This document shows, piece by piece, positions 54,014-62,795 of a stretch of 64,000 nt of DNA (position 1 is its first letter; every line of letters starts with the position of its first letter). Location of the stretch: assembly GCF_011059185.1 (NCBI RefSeq), contig NZ_JAALFE010000001.1:124001-188000 (forward strand). Reading direction: 5' to 3'. Source of the DNA: Paragemmobacter kunshanensis (lineage in GTDB: Bacteria > Pseudomonadota > Alphaproteobacteria > Rhodobacterales > Rhodobacteraceae). The position numbers were made by a program, and so were the translations under genes. The notes beneath the pieces are model-generated. The model was given only the letters and a program-made list of their open reading frames with translations, ran no database searches and had not been told where the DNA came from.

Positions 54014-54670
54014 TCAGGCACCCACCTTCGCAAACCGCAGATAGGGCAGCTTGATGTCCAACTCCCCGAACCGCTCACGCGCCTGATCGTCGGTCAGCGC
54101 CAACGCCACGATCATGTCCTGCCCCGGCACCCAGTTGGCGGGTGCTGCCAGCGGGACGCCGTCCGTCGCCCGCACGGCATCCAGTGCGCGCAGGATTTCG
54201 GCGAAGTTGCGGCCCACGCTCATCGGATAGGTCATCGTCAGCCGCACCTTCTTGTCCGGCCCGATGATGTAGACCGTCCGCACCGTCGCCGAATGCGCGG
54301 GTGTGCGGCCTTCGGTCGGCAGATAGTAATCGGCGGGAAGCATGTCATAGGCCTTGGCCACGGTCAGGGACGAATCGTCGATGATCGGAAACTCGGCCGG
54401 CGCGCCGCCGAAGGCTTCGATGTCGCGCTTCCACTTTTCGTGATCGCCCACCGAATCGACCGAAACCCCAAGAACCTTGGTGTTCCGCTTCGCCCATTCC
54501 CCGGCAAGCTGCGCCACGGCGCCGAATTCGGTGGTGCAGACGGGGGTAAAGTCGCGCGGATGGCTGAAAATGATCCCATAGCTGTCACCCAGCCACTCAT
54601 GGAACCTGATCGTCCCTGCGGTGGACTCTGCGGTGAAGTCGGGGGCTACGTCATTGATGCGCACGGCCAT
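54014..54670 (-). CDS. 1-Cys peroxiredoxin (Prx6 type)
   Basis: A 218-residue thiol peroxidase. The peroxidatic Cys45 lies in SHPRDFTPVCTTE. The C-terminal Prx6 extension (about 150-218) is present and contains no resolving Cys. It reduces hydrogen and organic peroxides. AGGAGACCGGAC precedes the ATG at 54670, so longer readings are rejected. Confidence 0.93.
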   Translation of the reverse strand: MAVRINDVAPDFTAESTAGTIRFHEWLGDSYGIIFSHPRDFTPVCTTEFGAVAQLAGEWAKRNTKVLGVSVDSVGDHEKWKRDIEAFGGAPAEFPIIDDSSLTVAKAYDMLPADYYLPTEGRTPAHSATVRTVYIIGPDKKVRLTMTYPMSVGRNFAEILRALDAVRATDGVPLAAPANWVPGQDMIVALALTDDQARERFGELDIKLPYLRFAKVGA

Positions 54671-54814
54671 GTCCGGTCTCCTGTCTGTCGTGTCGCCACA
54701 GACATACGCCACTCGGAACAAGGTTTCATCCCCCTCGGCCATTTCCCGCGCAAAAGAGAATGCTGACCCTCGGATGATCCGACAGGCAGAAGAATTTCCC
54801 TGACCCTGCGACCC

Positions 54815-54858
54815 CAAAAGTTTTCGAAAACTTTTGCAAATTTCTTCCAAGAAATTTG
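54815..54858. repeat. Two adjacent AT-rich palindromes
   Basis: A 22-base perfect palindrome centred on AAAAGTTTTCGAAAACTTTT (54815-54836) is followed directly by CAAATTTCTT-CC-AAGAAATTTG (54837-54858). They stand out as AT-rich in a GC-rich genome. They lie in the 289-base region between the divergent peroxiredoxin and aldehyde dehydrogenase genes, which is otherwise without features. Confidence 0.8.
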
Positions 54859-54959
54859 TTCGCCCCGATCCCGTCGCCCATCCGCGACGAAACCTGTCGC
54901 TTCGCCACTTGCCCCCGGCCAAAGGCCCTGCCACCTTCCCCCCAACCCCGGAGGATCCC

Positions 54960-56402
54960 ATGCTCATCAAGCGCGATTTCTACATCAACGGCCGCTGGAC
55001 GGCCCCCCTTGCCCCCCGCGATTGCGACGTGATCGACCCCTCGACCGAGGATGTCTGCGCCATCATCTCGCTCGGGTCCGAGGCCGATACCGATGTCGCC
55101 GTCGCCGCTGCCAAGGCCGCCTTCCCCGCCTGGGCCGCCACGCCCCCCGCCGAACGGAAGGCCTACGTCGAAGCCATCCTCGCCCAGTATGAAAAACGGG
55201 CCGAGGAAATGGCCCAGGCCATCTCCCTCGAAATGGGCGCCCCCATCGACATGTCGCGTAACGATCAGGCCCCCTGCCTGCCCTGGCACCTGAAGAACTT
55301 CCTGACCGCCTTCGACCATATCGAATGGATCCGCCCGCTCGGCCCTCATGCCCCGAATGACCGGATCGCGATGGAACCCATCGGCGTGGTGGGCCTCATC
55401 ACGCCATGGAACTGGCCGATGAACCAGGTCACGCTGAAGGTGATCCCTGCGCTGCTTGCAGGCTGCACCTGCGTGCTGAAACCGTCCGAGGAATCGCCCC
55501 TCTCCTCGCTTCTTTTCGCCGAATTCGTGCATGACGCGGGCGTGCCTGCGGGCGTCTTCAACCTTGTGAATGGTGATGGCGCGGGCGTGGGCACGCGTCT
55601 TTCCACCCACCCCGACGTGGAAATGATTTCCTTCACGGGCTCCACCCGGGCAGGCAAGGCGATCAGCAAGGCCGCCGCCGAAACGCTGAAACGCGTGACG
55701 CTGGAACTGGGCGGCAAGGGCGCGAACCTGATTTTCGCCGATGCTGATGACCGCGCCGTCGAACGCGGCGTGCGCCATTGCTTCAACAATTCCGGCCAAA
55801 GCTGCAACGCCCCCACGCGCATGCTGGTGGAACGCCCCGCCTATGACCGCGCGGTGGAAATCGCCCGGCAGGTGGCGGACAACACCAAGGTCGCCTCGGC
55901 CCATGAACCCGGCCGCCATATCGGCCCGGTGGTGAACAAGCGGCAATGGGATCAGATCCAGGGCTATATCCAGAAAGGCATCGAGGAAGGCGCGCGCCTT
56001 GTGGCGGGCGGCCTTGGCCTGCCCGAAGGCATGAACAAGGGCTATTTCGTCCGCCCCACCGTATTCGCCGACGTCAAACCCGGCATGACGATCGAAAAAG
56101 AGGAGATCTTCGGTCCCGTCCTGTCGATCATCCCCTTCGACACCGAAGAAGAGGCCGTCCTGATCGCCAACGACACCCCCTATGGCCTGACGAACTACGT
56201 CCAGTCGCAGAACGGCGCGCGGCGCAACCGCCTGGCCCGGCAACTCCGCGCCGGGATGGTGGAGATGAACGGCAAGTCCCGCGGCGCGGGCGCGCCCTTC
56301 GGCGGGGTCAAGGCCTCGGGCCGCGCGCGTGAAGGCGGCGTCTGGGGGATCGAGGAATTCCTCGAGGTGAAGGCGATCTCGGGCTGGGACAACGACGCCT
56401 GA
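54960..56402 (+). CDS. NAD(P)-dependent aldehyde dehydrogenase
   Basis: A 480-residue cytoplasmic enzyme. Asn151 lies in TPWNW, Lys174 in VLKPSEESP, the general base Glu249 in LELGGKG and the nucleophile Cys282 in SGQSC. It oxidises an aldehyde to the acid; the specific substrate is not evident. The start is an ATG at 54960 after CGGAGG. No partner dehydrogenase is adjacent. Confidence 0.92.
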   Translation: MLIKRDFYINGRWTAPLAPRDCDVIDPSTEDVCAIISLGSEADTDVAVAAAKAAFPAWAATPPAERKAYVEAILAQYEKRAEEMAQAISLEMGAPIDMSRNDQAPCLPWHLKNFLTAFDHIEWIRPLGPHAPNDRIAMEPIGVVGLITPWNWPMNQVTLKVIPALLAGCTCVLKPSEESPLSSLLFAEFVHDAGVPAGVFNLVNGDGAGVGTRLSTHPDVEMISFTGSTRAGKAISKAAAETLKRVTLELGGKGANLIFADADDRAVERGVRHCFNNSGQSCNAPTRMLVERPAYDRAVEIARQVADNTKVASAHEPGRHIGPVVNKRQWDQIQGYIQKGIEEGARLVAGGLGLPEGMNKGYFVRPTVFADVKPGMTIEKEEIFGPVLSIIPFDTEEEAVLIANDTPYGLTNYVQSQNGARRNRLARQLRAGMVEMNGKSRGAGAPFGGVKASGRAREGGVWGIEEFLEVKAISGWDNDA

Positions 56403-56430
56403 TCCTGCCTGCAGATAATCGGGGCGGCGC

Positions 56431-57741
56431 TCAGGCGTGGCCCCGATAGGCCAGCCATCCCAGACCGGGGATGGCGCGCACCCGGCGGAAGATGCCGTTC
56501 TCCTCGATCCAGCGCGCATAGGCGACATAGTCGGGATCCATCGACAGATGCCGCTCTTCCGTCCTTGCGCGCAGGACGTAGATCCCGCTCACCCCCGCCA
56601 GCAGCAGGCAGTTCCGCACCGCCGTCTGCCATTCCCCATCCCCCGGGATGAAGGGAATAGCGATCAGCCACCATGAGATGTTCTTGAACACATAGGCCGG
56701 ATGCTTGGTCCAGCGATAGGGCCCGCTGGTGATGATCCCTCGATGCGTCAGGTTCGAGAAGCGGCACCCGAACTGCGCCGTGGCATAGACATAGACCGAA
56801 AGGCAGCCCAGGATCATCACCCCCCAGGCGCCATAGGCCAGCGGGCTGTTCCACAGCCAGTTGCCCCATTCCCAATCCGTCTCGAAATCCAGATAGTTGC
56901 CCTGCAGGAAGGCCCAGATCGGCGCATAGCAGATGATGCAGACAACCCAGCCCAGCGCCGTCGGCTCTGTCGATCGCATATGCGTGTCCAGCGGGCGGAA
57001 GGTCGTCGCATAGCCGATGGTCGAAACGCTCAGATCGAAGAAGAAGGCGAAGCTGTAGAGAAACCCGTAAAGCACCACGAAATCCGCCAGCGTCGCCGGA
57101 TCATAGCCGCGCAGCCCCTCCAGCGCGCTGCAGAAATAGCCGAACATCAACGGCAGGAAGAACCCCTTCACGATCCAGCCGCGCAGATGCAGCCACAGCG
57201 CCGCGCCATCCACCGCGCGCCGATCCAGCAGCACCGCCTTGCCCATTTGCCAGTATCCGTCGCGCGGATCGGCCTGATGGGCATCCACGAACAGCACATA
57301 GGGCACCGACAGCAAGGCCAGAGGCAGCGCCGCCCATTGCGCAAGCGTCAGGAAGGGCTGGTAGGTCTCTTCCCGATAGATCGGCAGGATCGCCCAAAGC
57401 AGCGCCACGAACCCGACCGAGGCATAAAGCCCCAGCAACTTCACCGCCGCCCGCCCCGGTGCCAGATCGCGCCGCCCGTAATCCATGCCCGTGCTGGCCC
57501 GGCGATGCACCTTGTAGACGCCCAGATCCACTGCAAAGGTCGCCACCACCATCGACCCCAGGATGAACAGGACCGAAGCCACGGTCCCGTCAAAGGGCGA
57601 CAGGAACCAGACGATCCCGAAACTCGTCAGAAAACTCGCCACGCTGGCCAGCGCCACGCCTGCGGGCGTTACGGATTTCGGCAGGTGAAGGCCGCCCTGA
57701 TCACGCATCTTCCGTCCCTCCCGGCCCGTTGCGACAGCCAT
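56431..57741 (-). CDS. Membrane methyltransferase of the isoprenylcysteine/phospholipid methyltransferase type
   Basis: A 436-residue protein with about ten hydrophobic helices. The C-terminal part has the ICMT-like block HRGIITSGPYRWTKHPAYV and the RTEERHLSMDPDYVAYARW tail, which bind SAM in this family. The N-terminal 250 residues form an extra membrane domain without a known name. The ATG at 57741 follows GGGGAGAG. The substrate is unknown; a lipid or a small lipophilic compound is likely. Confidence 0.75.
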   Translation of the reverse strand: MAVATGREGRKMRDQGGLHLPKSVTPAGVALASVASFLTSFGIVWFLSPFDGTVASVLFILGSMVVATFAVDLGVYKVHRRASTGMDYGRRDLAPGRAAVKLLGLYASVGFVALLWAILPIYREETYQPFLTLAQWAALPLALLSVPYVLFVDAHQADPRDGYWQMGKAVLLDRRAVDGAALWLHLRGWIVKGFFLPLMFGYFCSALEGLRGYDPATLADFVVLYGFLYSFAFFFDLSVSTIGYATTFRPLDTHMRSTEPTALGWVVCIICYAPIWAFLQGNYLDFETDWEWGNWLWNSPLAYGAWGVMILGCLSVYVYATAQFGCRFSNLTHRGIITSGPYRWTKHPAYVFKNISWWLIAIPFIPGDGEWQTAVRNCLLLAGVSGIYVLRARTEERHLSMDPDYVAYARWIEENGIFRRVRAIPGLGWLAYRGHA

Positions 57742-57923
57742 CTCTCCCCGCTTCTTAAGGAATATTGCCAACCCCGGAAAGGCGTCCTGTCGGACCGCGA
57801 CCCCGGTCATGCGGAATGGCCGTCCCCGATGCCGCCTCCGGGCCGAATTCTGTCGCCCCCGCCTCTCACGCTGCGTCCCGCCACTCCGCTAGGCTCGCCC
57901 CACCAGCCCCGAAGGAAGCGCGC

Positions 57924-59903
57924 ATGCCCAGCCAGCACCCCCATCTGACCAGCCCGATCACGCTGCGCGGCACCACGCTGCGCAACCGCATCGTCTTTGG
58001 CGCGCATACCAACAACATGTCCGACATGGGCCTGCCCGGCCCCCGCACGCTCGGCTACATCGCCGAACGCGCCAGGGGCGGCGCGGGGATGATCGTGATG
58101 GAACCCGTCCCCGTCCACCGCACCGGCGTTCTCACGCGTGGCAATTACCTGCACGGCACCGACGACATCATCCCGCATTTCCGCAAGGTGACCGAGGCCG
58201 CAAAGGCCGAAGGCGCCGTCATCCTGCAACAGCTCTACCATGTCGGCGCCCACGGCGATTCCGACCTCAGCTTCCAACCACACTGGTCCCCCTCCGGCGC
58301 GGCCTCCTACCATGACAGCGACGGCTCTCACCGCATGACCGAGGCAGAGATCGAGGAACTGATCGAGGCCCACATCGCCGCCGCCATCCGCTGCCAGAAG
58401 GCGGGCTTTCAGGGCGTAGAGGTCTGGGCCGCCTACCACTCGCTGCTGGATCAGTTCTGGACCCCATGGTCCAACACACGCGACGATCAATGGGGCGGCT
58501 CCCTTGAAAACCGCACCCGTTTTTCCCGCACCATCATCGAGGGCATCCGCCGCGCCTGTGGCGAGGATTTCATCATCGGACTCGCCGTCTCTACCTCTGA
58601 TGCGCATGACGTGACCCTGTCGGTGGAAAGCCTCACCGAAATCGTCGCCCTCCATGACGCGACAGGCCAGATCGACTACGTCACCTGCGGACACGGCGGT
58701 TACCTCGATTTCGAGCGGCTCATGCCCACCTTCCTCTTCGCCGAGAAACTCACCGCCCCCGTGACCGAAATCCTGAAAGGCGTGGTGAAACACGCCAAAG
58801 TCACCTCCGAAGCGCATGTCAGAACCCCCGACAATGCCGAAACCATCATCGCCTCCGGTCAGGCCGACATGGTCTCCATCGTGCGGGGCCTGATCGCCGA
58901 CCCGCACCTTGCCGCGAAAACGATGGAGGGCCGCGCGGATGACATCCGCTCCTGCATCTCCTGCAACCAGATGTGCTGGGGCCGCCGATCGCGCGATTAC
59001 TGGATCTCCTGCCTGATCAACCCCAGCGCGGGGCGCGAATGGGAATGGGGCGGCGACCGCTTCACCCCTGCCGAAACGCCGCGCCACATCCTGATCGTCG
59101 GCGCTGGCCCCGCGGGGTGCGAGGCCGCCCGCGCCGCCGCCGAACGCGGCCACCGCGTTGACCTCGTCGAAGCCGCCCCCCGCATCGGTGGCCAGTTCCG
59201 GCTGGCAGGCGAACAACCCCGCCGTGCCCAGATCCTCGACCTGTTCGATTGGTACGAACGCCAGTTCACGCGCCTTGGCGTCACCCTCCACCTCAACACC
59301 TATCTGGACGCGGACGACATCGCCGCCCACCCTGCCGATACGGTCATCCTCGCCACCGGTTCCCTGCCGGATCCGGATGCCAGACAGCGCTGGCTTCCCG
59401 CCCTTTCGCAACTGCCGGGACTGGAGAATGGAAATGTCTGGTCACCCGAAGACGTCATGCGCCGTGAGGCGCGGCTCGGCGACGCCGTGATCCTCTATGA
59501 TGAAGGCGGCAACTGGCGCGGCGTGGGCACGGCCTGGCACATGGCCGAACAGGGGAAGAAAGTCATCCTCGTGACCCCCGACGCTTACGTGGGCAAGGAA
59601 ATCACCCGCACCTCTGCAGATGCCCCCGCCCGCCAGCGCCTTGCCAGACTCGGCGCGCAATTCCTGACCGAACATGTCATCACCCGCTGGCACGGCAATG
59701 GCGCGACGGTGCGGTCCGGCCTGACGGGCGAAGAGACCACGCTTCCCGCCTCTGCCCTTGTCATGGCAACGACGAACATCGCTTTCGACCCCTTCCCCGA
59801 AAGCTTCGCGGGCAAGCAGACCCACCGCATCGGCGACTGCTCCGCTCCCCGCCAGGCCCCCTATGCCTTCCACGAAGGCCGGAAGGTCGCCCTGTCGTTC
59901 TGA
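57924..59903 (+). CDS. Old yellow enzyme-type Fe-S flavoprotein (2,4-dienoyl-CoA reductase/TMADH family)
   Basis: A 659-residue multidomain enzyme. An N-terminal FMN TIM barrel (about 1-340) is followed by a [4Fe-4S] motif C344-x2-C347-x3-C351-x11-C363. A C-terminal FAD/NAD domain contains VGAGPAG (392-398). The family covers dienoyl-CoA reductase, trimethylamine dehydrogenase and N-methylproline or stachydrine demethylases. The barrel has AAYHSLLDQF where dienoyl-CoA reductase has an HGYL segment, so a demethylase or amine substrate is plausible. The ATG follows GAAGGAAG. Confidence 0.87.
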   Translation: MPSQHPHLTSPITLRGTTLRNRIVFGAHTNNMSDMGLPGPRTLGYIAERARGGAGMIVMEPVPVHRTGVLTRGNYLHGTDDIIPHFRKVTEAAKAEGAVILQQLYHVGAHGDSDLSFQPHWSPSGAASYHDSDGSHRMTEAEIEELIEAHIAAAIRCQKAGFQGVEVWAAYHSLLDQFWTPWSNTRDDQWGGSLENRTRFSRTIIEGIRRACGEDFIIGLAVSTSDAHDVTLSVESLTEIVALHDATGQIDYVTCGHGGYLDFERLMPTFLFAEKLTAPVTEILKGVVKHAKVTSEAHVRTPDNAETIIASGQADMVSIVRGLIADPHLAAKTMEGRADDIRSCISCNQMCWGRRSRDYWISCLINPSAGREWEWGGDRFTPAETPRHILIVGAGPAGCEAARAAAERGHRVDLVEAAPRIGGQFRLAGEQPRRAQILDLFDWYERQFTRLGVTLHLNTYLDADDIAAHPADTVILATGSLPDPDARQRWLPALSQLPGLENGNVWSPEDVMRREARLGDAVILYDEGGNWRGVGTAWHMAEQGKKVILVTPDAYVGKEITRTSADAPARQRLARLGAQFLTEHVITRWHGNGATVRSGLTGEETTLPASALVMATTNIAFDPFPESFAGKQTHRIGDCSAPRQAPYAFHEGRKVALSF

Positions 59904-59948
59904 CATGTCGCAGCAAATGCCCTGACGCCCCTCCCGCCCCCCCACCCC

Positions 59949-59993
59949 GGGCGCCAGATGGCGCCCACCCCTCCCCCGCTTTCGGGGGAGGGG
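59949..59993. repeat. Two stacked GC-rich hairpins in a convergent intergenic region
   Basis: GGGCGCC-AGAT-GGCGCCC (59949-59966) is followed by CCCCTCCCCCG-CTTT-CGGGGGAGGGG (59968-59993). Stems are perfect. They follow the flavoprotein gene and may end its transcript. The rest of 59904-60284 holds no gene that I can support, only a 10-base inverted repeat GGTTCACGCC (60069-60078) / GGCGTGAACC (60152-60161). Confidence 0.7.
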
Positions 59994-60284
59994 AGAGATC
60001 CGCCATCGGCAGGCCCTGCAATCCCGGGGCAAGGGCATCCCACCCTCGCACCTCCTCCAAATGGGGAAGGTTCACGCCTCCGGATCCCTCCACTGCGCTT
60101 TGTCAGGTCGGCATCCTCCCGCGTTCTCCGGGGCTGTCGGTCCGGCGCATGGGCGTGAACCGCATCGTCGGGCCCACCCGGCATCCGCCCATCCCTTCCC
60201 GAGACGCTGGCCGGACAGAAATCGTCACGCGGGGGCTGGCCGTTCTCTGCCCTTTCCGCCCGCCCGGAGCGCTTTTCACAACCG

Positions 60285-62240
60285 TCAGAACTCTGCCCAG
60301 ACGGCGCTTGGCCTGCCAGGATTGGCGCGCGGGCCGTTCACGGCGGCGGCGGCGGCGGCGGTCCAATCGACGACATTCGCCTCGATCACCGCTGCCTGCC
60401 TCTCCACCCGGCGCGGGGCGGTGTCGGCCGGGCGCGGCGCTGTCCTCTGCCGGGTTCGGATCCCCGCGAGGGCGACGATCAACTCCTCGGATCGCGCCTG
60501 CAGCGTGGCAGCCGCGGCCGAAGTTTCCTCTGCCACTGCGCTGTTCTGTTGGGTGACATGGTCGAGCTGATTGACCCCGGCATTCACCTCGGCCAATCCG
60601 CGGGCCTGTTCCGATGCCGCCTGGGCAATATCCGCCACCAGGCCCGCCGCCTCGTTCGCACGGACCAGGATTTCAGCAAGGCTCTCTCCCGCCCTCCGCA
60701 CAAGGGCAGAGCCCTCTTCGACCCGCCTCGTGCTGTCCGAGATCAAGGCCTTGATCTCGCGCGCCGAATCCGATGCGCGCTGCGCCAGAAGCCGCACTTC
60801 GGAGGCGACGACAGCAAAGCCGCGACCTGCGTCACCGGCGCGGGCCGCTTCGACCCCCGCATTGAGGGCAAGCAGATTCGTCTGAAAGGCGATATCCTCG
60901 ATCACGCCGATGATGCGCGTGATCTGCTCTGCGCCCTTCTCGATGCCCTGCATTGCCGCCACGGCTTCCTGAACGATCCCCGCCCCATGTTCGGCCCCCT
61001 TGCGATTGCCGAAGCTGGCATCCTGCGCCATGCCTGCCCGCTCGGCGGTCGAGGCGACGGAATGCGTCAGTTCCGTCAGGGCAGCGGCCGATTGCTCCAG
61101 CGTTGCGGCCTGTGTTTCCGCCCGCGTCGAAAGCTCGCGGCTGGCATCGGTGATCTCGACAGCGCTGTCACGCACCGTGCGGGCAATGCCATTGACCTGG
61201 TCGATCATCTGGCCGAACCGATCGATGACGGCGTTGAAGCTGTCACGAAGCGGTTCATATTCCTGCGGAAAGCGGCTCTCGGGCGTGTCGGGAATGGCGG
61301 ACATCAGATCGCCATCGGCAAGCCGGGCCAAGCCAGACCGAAGCTGCGCCACGACGCGCGCAAGTTCCGCCTGTTCCGCGCGGCGCTCCTGCTCCTGTGC
61401 TGCGGCCGCTTCGGCAAACCTTGCCGCCTCTCGCAGGTCATTGCGCAGGCCGATGCAGGCCGTGGCAAGCTCGCTGATCTCATCCCGCGTCGATGGCGGG
61501 GTGATGACGGCATCATAGTCCCGCCGTTCCAGCCTGTTGACGATCTCGACCATGCCGCGCACGGGCTGCAGCGTCTGTTTGATCAACTTGCGACTGACGA
61601 ACAGGGCCACGAGGACAAGCGCAATCGTCGGCGCCACGATGTCGAACAGATGGTGCAGGATCATCGCGCTGATGGAGGTGATGGGCACCCCGGCAAAGAC
61701 CGCGCCGCTCAGCCGGCCGTCGGCATCGAAGACCGGTTCGTATCTCGTGACATAGGGCAGACCGAGGATTTCGGCATCTCCCGCATAGACCTGACCCGTG
61801 ATCAGCGCCTGATGGGCGGGGCCCGCGGGATCAAGGAAGGTGCCCACCGCGCGTGTGCCGTCAGCCGCGCGGATGCTTGTCATCACGCGTTCGAACTGCT
61901 GACTTTCCGGCATGAGCCGGAAATAGGTCACATGGACATCCAGCCGTTCCAGTAGCATGTCCACGACAGGCGGATCGATCCTGACCGGGGCCTGGTTGCG
62001 CGCGACACCTGCCGCGGCCTCGCCGCTGGCAGGAACCGCCGTGAACCCCTGCGCCGTGCTGACAAGCGATGCCGCGAAACCGACAAGTCCGAAACCCACC
62101 CGTTCCTCTGCCAGAGCAAGCTTCTCCTTCCTTTCCAGCGTCAAGGAAACCGCCACGTTCAGAAGCGCAACGAGGCAGGCGGCCGTGACGACGATCGTCA
62201 CAAGCCGCGACGTGAGTGACATACGCGCAAAGAATTCCAT
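60285..62240 (-). CDS. Methyl-accepting chemotaxis protein
   Basis: A 651-residue chemoreceptor. Helix TM1 is at about 12-33, a periplasmic single-Cache-like sensor at about 37-185 and TM2 at about 190-210. HAMP segments and a long coiled coil follow. The signalling tip EDIAFQTNLLALNAGVEAAR is well conserved and binds CheW/CheA. The C-terminus ends in AVWAEF, matching the x-W-x-x-F pentapeptide that tethers CheR and CheB. GGAGGG precedes the ATG. It follows cheD by 36 bases. Confidence 0.93.
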   Translation of the reverse strand: MEFFARMSLTSRLVTIVVTAACLVALLNVAVSLTLERKEKLALAEERVGFGLVGFAASLVSTAQGFTAVPASGEAAAGVARNQAPVRIDPPVVDMLLERLDVHVTYFRLMPESQQFERVMTSIRAADGTRAVGTFLDPAGPAHQALITGQVYAGDAEILGLPYVTRYEPVFDADGRLSGAVFAGVPITSISAMILHHLFDIVAPTIALVLVALFVSRKLIKQTLQPVRGMVEIVNRLERRDYDAVITPPSTRDEISELATACIGLRNDLREAARFAEAAAAQEQERRAEQAELARVVAQLRSGLARLADGDLMSAIPDTPESRFPQEYEPLRDSFNAVIDRFGQMIDQVNGIARTVRDSAVEITDASRELSTRAETQAATLEQSAAALTELTHSVASTAERAGMAQDASFGNRKGAEHGAGIVQEAVAAMQGIEKGAEQITRIIGVIEDIAFQTNLLALNAGVEAARAGDAGRGFAVVASEVRLLAQRASDSAREIKALISDSTRRVEEGSALVRRAGESLAEILVRANEAAGLVADIAQAASEQARGLAEVNAGVNQLDHVTQQNSAVAEETSAAAATLQARSEELIVALAGIRTRQRTAPRPADTAPRRVERQAAVIEANVVDWTAAAAAAVNGPRANPGRPSAVWAEF

Positions 62241-62276
62241 CTTTCCCTCCAGGATCGGACAGCGAGCTGCCGATGT

Positions 62277-62795
62277 TCAGAACAGTTCGATCGTGCCGCC
62301 GCCCGGGTCGGGCGGCCGCGGGTTGGCCGGCACATCGCGGGCATCGACCAGAAGCATCTGCTGCGCCCGCCCCGACTCCGGCCAGAATCGCACGCGTCGC
62401 GCGTGCTGTCCGCCAAGGCTCTGGGCCGAAACGGCGATTCCCTCCCCCCGCAGGAAGGCAAGCGCCGCCTCTCCGTTGCGCTGCCCGATATCCGGCAGCC
62501 CGGCGATCATCCTGGCGCCACCGAACAGCTTGGCGGTCAGCCGGTCACGACGCCCCCCCAGCTTGAGCAGGCTGTTGACAAGCTGCTCCATCGCGGCCGA
62601 GGCGAAGCGGATGTCATGCGCGCCCGGCATGTCGGGCAGCAGGAAGTGGTTCATCCCGCCGATCCTGCGGACCGGATCGTGCAGGCAGGCCGCGACGCAA
62701 GAACCGAGGACCGTCGTCAGAACTGCATCAGGATCACCGGATATCCGGTGATCCCCCTGGATGACATGAACGGTCTGCCCAGACAGTGCCCTCAT
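62277..62795 (-). CDS. cheD: Chemoreceptor glutamine deamidase CheD
   Basis: A 172-residue enzyme that deamidates receptor glutamines. The catalytic Cys33 lies in LGSCVAACLHD and His50 in GGMNHFLLP; LTAKLFGGARM provides the third region. The ATG at 62795 overlaps the cheB stop (ATGA); an ATG at 62831 would give a longer overlap. It is encoded between cheB and the receptor that both enzymes are expected to modify. Confidence 0.92.
   Translation of the reverse strand: MRALSGQTVHVIQGDHRISGDPDAVLTTVLGSCVAACLHDPVRRIGGMNHFLLPDMPGAHDIRFASAAMEQLVNSLLKLGGRRDRLTAKLFGGARMIAGLPDIGQRNGEAALAFLRGEGIAVSAQSLGGQHARRVRFWPESGRAQQMLLVDARDVPANPRPPDPGGGTIELF

Noticed and set aside
59904-60284. Small Pro/Gly/Arg-rich ORFs in the gap
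   Set aside because: They arise from GC-rich palindromes, have low complexity and no ribosome sites.
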